Origin: a virus
IMG/VR virus record: IMGVR_UViG_3300043100_000020
Location: 1-32,120 of that record
Length of the DNA stretch: 32,120 bases
Strand: one strand, 5' to 3'
The notes beneath the pieces were generated by a model. That model worked only from the letters and a program-made list of their open reading frames with translations, did no database searches and was not told the DNA's origin. Both the position numbers and the translations under genes were made by a program. Positions 27,351 through 32,120 of the stretch are shown piece by piece; position 1 is the stretch's first letter, and the number at the start of each line of letters is the position of its first letter.

Positions 27351-28825
27351 GACGCCTCCAGGCCGAACAGGCCCGGCTGTACCGGCTTGGCCAGCCGGAC
27401 GCGGGTGAGCGCCAGGGCGTCCGGATCTTTGTCGATCAAGACTGCGTCGAAGCCCTCCAGGATCGCGGCCTCACCGGTCGTGCCGGTACCGCAGAAGGGA
27501 TCGAGGACCGTGCCGCCGGGCGGTGTCACCAGCCGGGCAAGCCAGCGCATCAGCTCGACGGGCTTGACGGTCGGCCAAGCAGTGCCGTCCTCGAGGCGGG
27601 GACGCTCGGATGCCGGGGCCTTCGCCTGGTAGCGGAACACCGGGAAAAAGCGGGACGCGCCTCCGGTGTCGCCGAAGTGAAGGGTTTCCTGTCCGGTCGG
27701 CTGCCAGCCATCGTCGTTCATGACCCCGAGGGCGGTGCGACGCATCCGGCCGCCCTGGGAGGTGGACACCCCGCTCTGCCGGTCCAGCTCGGCTACCGGG
27801 CAGCCGTCTGCGCAGTCCCACGCCTCGACGGTCTCCATGCCATCAGCGTCGGCATGGGAGCCTGGGGCGTCGTCACTGATCGTTCCGTAGACGTCGCTGG
27901 CGGCGCGGGGAGTTGTTCCGCGCGATGGCCCATGTGCGGCAGGGCGCACCCGCCGCATCCCGGTCATCTCGCACCCCGGAGAGTGGCTCAGCAGGATGTT
28001 TCCCGGCCAGCGGCCCGCGTCGTGTGCCTTTCCTGCGGTCATGGCGAAGTCCATCGCGCGGGTCCGGTTCTCGTCGTGTCCCCGGTCGCCGGATGCGTTG
28101 CGGGCGTAGTCGGGATCCGTGACGGAGACGCGGCAGCCGTCGATGTTGAGCGCGCCGGTCCCGTGCTCCAGGACGTTGGCCGCGACGGTCTTCCCGGCGA
28201 GAGGCTTACGGGCCACGACGATCGGCTCGTGAGCCGGTTTGAGTGCGGTGCCCCATCCGTCCCAGCGGGCAGCGTCCTCGGTGGCGGGCGCGGTCTGCGC
28301 GGGAACGAACTCACGCCCGTCGTCCTTGGCCCACTGTCCGGTCCGGTTCTGGGTCGCGCCGGGGATCATCCGCTTGAGGGGTGTGCCCGTCGCGGTGATT
28401 TCGCGTTCCGCGCCGGCCATCCGGTCGATAGCCTTGGACACATCATGCGATTTCGGAAATCCTTGGCCAAATACCCATGAAATGCTGTCGCGGATCTCAA
28501 ATCCGGCGATGCGGATCGAGAGCGTCATCAGGTCCACGGTGCGCGGGCCGGCGAACGCGAGCAGGTGGCCGCCAGGCTTGAGGACCCGCAGGCACTCGTC
28601 CCACACACCGGGTGGCGGGACGAACTTGTCCCACTCGCGGCCCATGAAACCGCGCCCGTCCGGGACGTGGGTCCGGTCGCCCGCCATCCACGCCGCGATC
28701 GCCTTGAGCACCATGGCCGTGGGCAACTCGGCCAAGCCGTACGGAGGATCGCAGACGACAGAATCCACGCTTGCGTCCGCCATCGGCAGGTGCGCGGCGT
28801 CCCCGCGCAGGATGACCGCGCTCAC
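27347..28825 (-). CDS. Site-specific DNA methyltransferase, beta-class order (N4-C or N6-A)
   Basis: A 492-aa protein from GTG 28825, overlapping the D12-class gene. VVCDPPYGLAELP puts catalytic DPPY at 26-29. VLKPGGHLLAFAGPRTVDLM follows, then a long variable part with target-recognition function expected, GRWPGNILLSHSPGCE, and near the end LDPFCGTGTTGEAAI (442-451), the SAM motif. DPPY before FxGxG is the beta-class order. It probably modifies the phage genome and protects it from host restriction. No restriction endonuclease is adjacent. Confidence 0.88.
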   Translation of the reverse strand: MSAVILRGDAAHLPMADASVDSVVCDPPYGLAELPTAMVLKAIAAWMAGDRTHVPDGRGFMGREWDKFVPPPGVWDECLRVLKPGGHLLAFAGPRTVDLMTLSIRIAGFEIRDSISWVFGQGFPKSHDVSKAIDRMAGAEREITATGTPLKRMIPGATQNRTGQWAKDDGREFVPAQTAPATEDAARWDGWGTALKPAHEPIVVARKPLAGKTVAANVLEHGTGALNIDGCRVSVTDPDYARNASGDRGHDENRTRAMDFAMTAGKAHDAGRWPGNILLSHSPGCEMTGMRRVRPAAHGPSRGTTPRAASDVYGTISDDAPGSHADADGMETVEAWDCADGCPVAELDRQSGVSTSQGGRMRRTALGVMNDDGWQPTGQETLHFGDTGGASRFFPVFRYQAKAPASERPRLEDGTAWPTVKPVELMRWLARLVTPPGGTVLDPFCGTGTTGEAAILEGFDAVLIDKDPDALALTRVRLAKPVQPGLFGLEAS

Positions 28826-29673
28826 GCTGACTCCAGGTCGAACAGGCTCCCCTGGGGGAACGGCCGGTTGGACCAGATGACCTCGGTACGCGCCGTGCTG
28901 GTCCCGTTGCCCGCCACGCCCGCCAGCTCGGCGCGGTGCCACCCGTCGTACAGCTCACCGTAAAGCGGGCTGTCGTAGCCGGGCACGACGACTGCCGCCC
29001 GGGCGTCGCGCAGCGACCGGGCCAGCTCGCGGTGCTCGTCATCAGTGCGCAGCTCATGGGCGTAGTCCGGTCCCCGGCACCGGCCCTTGTTCAGAGTTCG
29101 CACCGAGGCGAGGTACGGCGGGTCCGCGTAGATCAGGACACCGCCGTGGCGGCCGTAGCGTTCGATCAGCTCAGCAGCGGGACGGCATTCCAGCGAGACG
29201 GCCCGCAGCCGCTCGGCGGCGGCGCCCATGCGGCCGATGTACGAGCCGAGGTAGTCCGGCATCGATGACGAGCCTGACCCTCGCGGGTCCTGGTAGTGCC
29301 GCCATCCGCTGCTCACGGGCGGGAGGTGGCCGGCGCGGCCCTGCGTCAGCAGCACCCAGACCTTCCGCGCCCGCTCAAGATCATCTCCGTCGAGGGTGCG
29401 GGCGTTCTCATGCTCGGCCCGCGAGTGGGGGGTCAGCGCGCAGACCCGCTCCAGATCACCCGGGCGGTCGCGGAGTACCCGCCAGAAGCACATCAGGTTG
29501 CCGTCGAGATCGTTGACGGTTTCCATCGGTGACCGTTTCTTGGCCAGCAGCACCGCGAGGCTCCCGGCGAACGGCTCCACGTAGTGCTCATGCGGCGGGA
29601 GAAGCGCGGCGATCTTCTCCGCGATGGCCAGCTTGCCGCCGAAATATGTAAAGGGGGGCTTGAGGCTGGTCAT
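28822..29673 (-). CDS. D12-class (Dam-like) adenine-N6 DNA methyltransferase
   Basis: A 283-aa protein starting ATG 29673 in ATGA overlap with FtsK-gamma copy B. FTYFGGKLAIAEKI (from 8), YVEPFAGSLAVLL (31-43, SAM site) and IYADPPYLASV (DPPY 184-187) are the three marks of the family, in alpha order. Length is usual. It overlaps the second methyltransferase by GTGA, so both are made together. Recognition sequence unknown; GATC is typical for Dam itself but not implied here. Confidence 0.9.
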   Translation of the reverse strand: MTSLKPPFTYFGGKLAIAEKIAALLPPHEHYVEPFAGSLAVLLAKKRSPMETVNDLDGNLMCFWRVLRDRPGDLERVCALTPHSRAEHENARTLDGDDLERARKVWVLLTQGRAGHLPPVSSGWRHYQDPRGSGSSSMPDYLGSYIGRMGAAAERLRAVSLECRPAAELIERYGRHGGVLIYADPPYLASVRTLNKGRCRGPDYAHELRTDDEHRELARSLRDARAAVVVPGYDSPLYGELYDGWHRAELAGVAGNGTSTARTEVIWSNRPFPQGSLFDLESA

Positions 29674-29960
29674 GACGGCATCTCCAGGACCATCTGGGAA
29701 AGGCGGCGGGCGGCGGCCTCGTCTCCGATCCCGGCGCGCTCAAGGATGCGCTGCGCCTCGTCCGCGGTGACGATCGCGTGACGCCACCCCTTACGGTCGG
29801 GTTCGCCGACGATCCCCAGCGCGGCCAGCTGGTCCAGCAGCCCGGCGGCAGCCGCGAAACCTACACGGACCTTCCGCTGGATCAGCGCAGCACCCGCCCG
29901 GCGTTCCGTGACGGCCACCTTGACGGCGGCGCGGAGAAGGTCAGGGTTGCGGATCTCCAT
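29670..29960 (-). CDS. FtsK gamma-like winged-helix protein, copy B (96 aa)
   Basis: ATG 29960 in TGATG overlap. The first 75 residues are nearly identical to copy A (differences at A/V13 and in ERDPEG versus EPDRKG). The C-terminus is different and longer (GIGDEAAARRLSQMVLEM). The winged helix is intact, so both copies should bind similar DNA. Confidence 0.75.
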   Translation of the reverse strand: MEIRNPDLLRAAVKVAVTERRAGAALIQRKVRVGFAAAAGLLDQLAALGIVGEPDRKGWRHAIVTADEAQRILERAGIGDEAAARRLSQMVLEMPS

Positions 29961-29988
29961 CAGGCTTCCCCGATCCCGGCGCGCTCGC
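29726..29988. repeat. Repeat R1, right copy
   Basis: Partner of 24649-24911, about six mismatches in 263 bp, direct orientation. Confidence 0.9.
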
Positions 29989-30307
29989 GCCACCATGGCA
30001 TCTGGCGAGGCTCCCAGCAGCTCTCGTCGATCGCCCGGAGTACCTCGGCGAGCAGGGCGCGCAGCTCACCCGCGTCGTTGCGGGCAATATCGCGGTCAAT
30101 CGTCAGCTGGGCAGCACGGGCGCGTTCGGCCCGGATGTCTGCGGGCTGCGCGACGTCGATAGCAGCCTGCGCCCCCGCCTCCCAGTCGGCGCGGCTTCCC
30201 TCGTTCATGGTGTCCCACGCCGGCGTGAGTCCGGTACCGAGGCGGACGACGGACTTCGCCGTCAGTCTCGCCTCGTAGGCGGCGCGGCCAGGTGACGTCT
30301 CGGTCAT
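29960..30307 (-). CDS. Hypothetical protein (115 aa)
   Basis: ATG 30307 in ATGA overlap. Helical: RAAYEARLTAKSVVRLGTGL, SRADWEAGAQAAIDVAQ, GELRALLAEVLRAIDESCWE. The last part (ELRALLAEVL ... RERAGIGEA) resembles the end of the 24883-25440 protein, while the N-terminal parts are unrelated: a mosaic pair produced by the 5-kb duplication. Confidence 0.6.
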   Translation of the reverse strand: MTETSPGRAAYEARLTAKSVVRLGTGLTPAWDTMNEGSRADWEAGAQAAIDVAQPADIRAERARAAQLTIDRDIARNDAGELRALLAEVLRAIDESCWEPRQMPWWRERAGIGEA

Positions 30308-30751
30308 GAGTTCGCCGCCTCCCACTGCTCAGCGCTCTCGTACGTCGCGAGGCCGTCATCGGTGTGCCCGATGACCGTCGACGTGCCGTCGCCGGGACGG
30401 ACCACCGCATACCAGCGGTGCAGGTCGATCGAAGGGGCAGCCGAGGGGCGTCCCATGGCGTCGATGGCGGCGAGGATCAGTTCTTCCGCCGAATCGTCGT
30501 CCAGCTCCTCCGCGTAGCCGTCCTCGTCGAACTTGCCGGTGACAAATCCGGCCCGGACCATCGGCACGTACAGGTCCCATTCCCATCCGCTGTTGCCGAA
30601 CGGCCGCTTGCCGCTGAATCCCTCGCCTTCGCGCCAGACCTTTGGCGAGCAGCCTGGTGAGGTACTCGCGGACGGTTGCGGCGCCGGCATCGTTGTCGTC
30701 CAGTTCGAGACTCAGCAGGCGCTGAATGGTCTCGTCGGTGATGTCGCTCAT
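30304..30751 (-). CDS. Phage-type hypothetical protein interrupted by a +1 frameshift
   Basis: ATG 30751 starts MSDITDETIQRLLSLELDDN and is open to about 30641 (EYLTRLLAK). The continuing protein (VWREGEGFSGKRPFGNSGWE, YVPMVRAGFVTGKFDEDGY) is in the next frame, ending at 30304. The span is 448 nt, one more than a multiple of three, and an extra base in AAAGG (30643-30639) restores a continuous 148-aa product. I recall uninterrupted relatives in actinophages. It may be a mutation, an assembly error, or +1 frameshifting. With the shift unread, the first frame continues past the break as LARRRGIQRQ. Confidence 0.65.
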
Positions 30752-30785
30752 GCGTGGTTCCTGGTCTCCTAGTGGTTGTCCGTGC

Positions 30786-30810
30786 CCCTGGCCGCTACCT
30801 CCGGCCAGGG
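30786..30810 (-). terminator. GC hairpin in a gene leader (R2)
   Basis: CCCTGGCCG, 7-nt loop, CGGCCAGGG, between the stop at 30826 and ATG 30751; AGGAGA lies between hairpin and start. Confidence 0.5.
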
Positions 30811-30933
30811 ACGCGGGACGGGTGGTTACGGGCGCCTGGCGGCCGGGCGGGCGTCGTCGGCTGCCAGGGCGACGTCGTACAGGCGCGTCCACTCGGCGGG
30901 GTTCAGGGCCTCCGCGTCGTCCTCCAGGGATGC
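30786..30933. repeat. Repeat R2, right copy
   Basis: Partner of 25679-25826, two mismatches in 148 bp, same orientation. Confidence 0.9.
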
Positions 30934-31134
30934 CGCGTGGGCGCTGGCAGCGGCCCGGTCCAGCGCGGTCAGCGCCGGGTGGTCGAAGTACCCGGCGGGG
31001 TAGTTCTCGACCGCGTACTCCGCGCCCTCCCGTTCGCGCTTCCACAGGTGCAGCAGGGCCGCGCCCTTGTCGAGGTCGGTTAGCTCGTCCCACGCCGGCA
31101 GCGGGGCCGAGGGGGTCTCTTCGGTGATGCTCAT
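30826..31134 (-). CDS. Hypothetical protein (102 aa)
   Basis: ATG 31134 with AGGAGAT 6 nt upstream. Begins MSITEETPSAPLPAWDELTD; helical and acidic (GAALLHLWKREREGAEYAVE, ENYPAGYFDHPALTALDRAA). Its last third also exists as a remnant at 25719. Flanked by a GC hairpin on each side. Function unknown. Confidence 0.65.
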   Translation of the reverse strand: MSITEETPSAPLPAWDELTDLDKGAALLHLWKREREGAEYAVENYPAGYFDHPALTALDRAAASAHAASLEDDAEALNPAEWTRLYDVALAADDARPAARRP

Positions 31135-31163
31135 CCGGTGATCTCCTAGGGGTTTTCCCTGCA

Positions 31164-31194
31164 CGCCCCTGGCCAGTTGCGACGGCCAGGGGCG
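31164..31194 (-). terminator. GC hairpin between the VWA gene and the next gene
   Basis: An 11-bp stem, CGCCCCTGGCC / GGCCAGGGGCG, with a 9-nt loop, 13 nt after the VWA stop and about 30 nt before ATG 31134. Confidence 0.55.
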
Positions 31195-31207
31195 CGAGGG
31201 GATGCGG

Positions 31208-31942
31208 CTAGCTGACGAGCGTGATCAGGTCCGCCGCGATCTCCTGCGGATCGGTCACCGCGTCGAACGACACGACCCTGACGTGCCCCTTGCCGAACTT
31301 GTCCTGCACCTGGTTCCGCTGCGCGGCCTGCTGGTAGGCGCGCACCGTCGCGTCGTGGCGATCGCCGTAGCCGACGACCGCCACGACGAACACCCGCTTG
31401 GCGGATGCCTTCTCCAGCACCGGGCCGAACTCGTCCCAGTCATCCGCCTCGCCGTCCGTGAGGACCACGGTGAGCATGACAGGCTGCTCGTCAGGGTCGC
31501 GGTCACCGAACTCCTCGTCATAGTCGGCGAGGGCCGCCTTCCACGCGGGCATGATGTGCGTCGTGCCGCCCCACCCGACCGAGTTCAGGCGCCGCTCCAG
31601 GTTGGAAGAGTTCAGGTCGCCGATCTCGACGTGACCGGTGGCGAACCCGTGGGTCAGCAGGCCGCCTAGGTCGTCGCTGCCGCCGGCCTGCTCGCCGGCC
31701 GCCTCGGAATCCTCGCCCTCCAGTGCGATGACGAGGCCGCGCAGGGCCTCGATGACGATGCCCCGGCGTCCCCCCGTCGCGCCGTCCCACTCGGAACCTC
31801 CGGGCGCGGCGTCCCAGTCCATGGACGTCGACAGGTCAAGCAGGAGGACCGGCTCCTTCGCCCGGTTCGCCGACACGGCGGCGGTGATCTCCGATCGCGG
31901 GGTGCGGGTCGGGCCGCCGGTCTCGGTGCGGGTCTCTGTCAT
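31208..31942 (-). CDS. von Willebrand factor A (VWA) domain protein (244 aa)
   Basis: ATG 31942 with AAAGGATCATC upstream. LLLDLSTSM gives the DxSxS metal-adhesion (MIDAS) motif at 36-40, GWGGTTHI the Thr at 127 and VVLTDGEADDW the Asp at 163: the site is complete. An acidic loop (EGEDSEAAGEQAGGSDD) lies between. No signal peptide or helix, so it is cytoplasmic, as are VWA proteins that pair with ATPases or tellurium-type stress proteins. No such ATPase gene is in view. Partner unknown. Confidence 0.85.
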   Translation of the reverse strand: MTETRTETGGPTRTPRSEITAAVSANRAKEPVLLLDLSTSMDWDAAPGGSEWDGATGGRRGIVIEALRGLVIALEGEDSEAAGEQAGGSDDLGGLLTHGFATGHVEIGDLNSSNLERRLNSVGWGGTTHIMPAWKAALADYDEEFGDRDPDEQPVMLTVVLTDGEADDWDEFGPVLEKASAKRVFVVAVVGYGDRHDATVRAYQQAAQRNQVQDKFGKGHVRVVSFDAVTDPQEIAADLITLVS

Positions 31943-31961
31943 GATGATCCTTTCGGTGGTT

Positions 31962-31986
31962 CCGTCCCGGCCTTGTGCCGGGACGG
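31962..31986 (-). terminator. GC hairpin in the leader of the VWA gene
   Basis: CCGTCCCGGC-CTTGT-GCCGGGACGG, a 10-bp perfect stem 20 nt before ATG 31942, with AAAGGA between. Confidence 0.55.
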
Positions 31987-32004
31987 GGGTTTCCGGGCGG
32001 CCCC

Positions 32005-32120
32005 CGCCGCTCAGGGACCCTCCCGGAGGACGGGCATCTCCCCGGAGTGCCGGGCCTCCTCGATCGCGGCGAGCACCGCGGCTTTCCCCCGCGCGGCGAC
32101 TTCCGCCCCCGTCGCGGGCC
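32005..32120. repeat. Repeat R3, right copy (runs off the window)
   Basis: 116 bp identical to 27006-27121; the true length cannot be seen. Confidence 0.9.
32011..32120 (-). CDS. Second copy of the 27012-type hypothetical gene (C-terminal part only)
   Basis: The last 36 codons before the edge read the same as the end of the 112-aa protein (AAVLAAIEEARHSGEMPVLR, then EGP). The N-terminal part is beyond the window. Identical DNA implies a recent copy, gene conversion or strong conservation. Confidence 0.7.
   Translation of the reverse strand, partial: PATGAEVAARGKAAVLAAIEEARHSGEMPVLREGP

Noticed and set aside
24649-32120. Insertion sequence or transposon as the cause of the repeats
   Set aside because: No transposase, no terminal inverted repeats; the three blocks are in direct order and lie within phage-type genes.

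Overview
The window is high-GC actinobacterial-type DNA (strong G/C third positions, many GTG starts, SD-like AGGAG sites) and is best read as part of a temperate actinophage genome or a closely related integrative element. The evidence is a divergent repressor/excisionase switch (6.2-7.2 kb), a tyrosine integrase (7.1-8.6 kb) and, directly after it, an attachment site that carries only the 3' half of a tRNA-Thr(CGT) gene between two matching pairs of arm-type repeats. Because the tRNA half has no 5' partner on its upstream side while int lies on its downstream side, the site looks like an unrecombined attP: excised or virion DNA rather than an integrated prophage. No head, tail, terminase or polymerase genes are in view, so the phage assignment is an inference.

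Layout. (1) 1-6127, minus strand: a packed operon (unknown 202-aa protein, a 26-aa membrane peptide, a methyltransferase-like protein, a GT-C type membrane glycosyltransferase, a cellulose-synthase-like GT2, a GH26 mannanase-type lipoprotein, a Nudix hydrolase running off the edge). It looks like a cell-surface glycan cassette, possibly for lysogenic conversion. (2) 6224-9491: immunity and integration control, with likely leaderless promoters. (3) 9492-10114: a stretch with no convincing gene, then a tRNA-Met(CAT) with initiator-tRNA features. (4) 10076-16153, minus strand: about 16 small genes, many Cys-rich (probable zinc binding), with DUF4326, STAS, DUF6011/SWIM-like and phage-conserved hypothetical proteins. 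It is headed by a 12-8-12 inverted repeat shared with a divergent ribbon-helix-helix gene (16262-16459, plus). (5) 16488-22220, minus: a repetitive array in which three kinds of paralogous building block recur: sigma-region-4-like proteins with a Cys-rich tail, small CDLTDL/CGHC proteins, and PGG-HW modules, two of them joined to adenine-methyltransferase cores that end before the catalytic NPPY/F motif. (6) 22220-32120, minus: hypothetical proteins, two complete-looking DNA methyltransferases, two copies of a small FtsK-gamma-like winged helix, a lipoprotein, small membrane proteins and a VWA protein. Three sequence blocks recur here in the same order about 5.0-5.1 kb apart, showing an old tandem duplication whose intervening genes have been replaced.

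Almost every leftward gene overlaps the next by ATGA, GTGA or TGATG, so long translationally coupled transcripts are likely. In the 25-32 kb part, several junctions instead carry a GC-rich hairpin followed by an AGGAG-type site and the next start.
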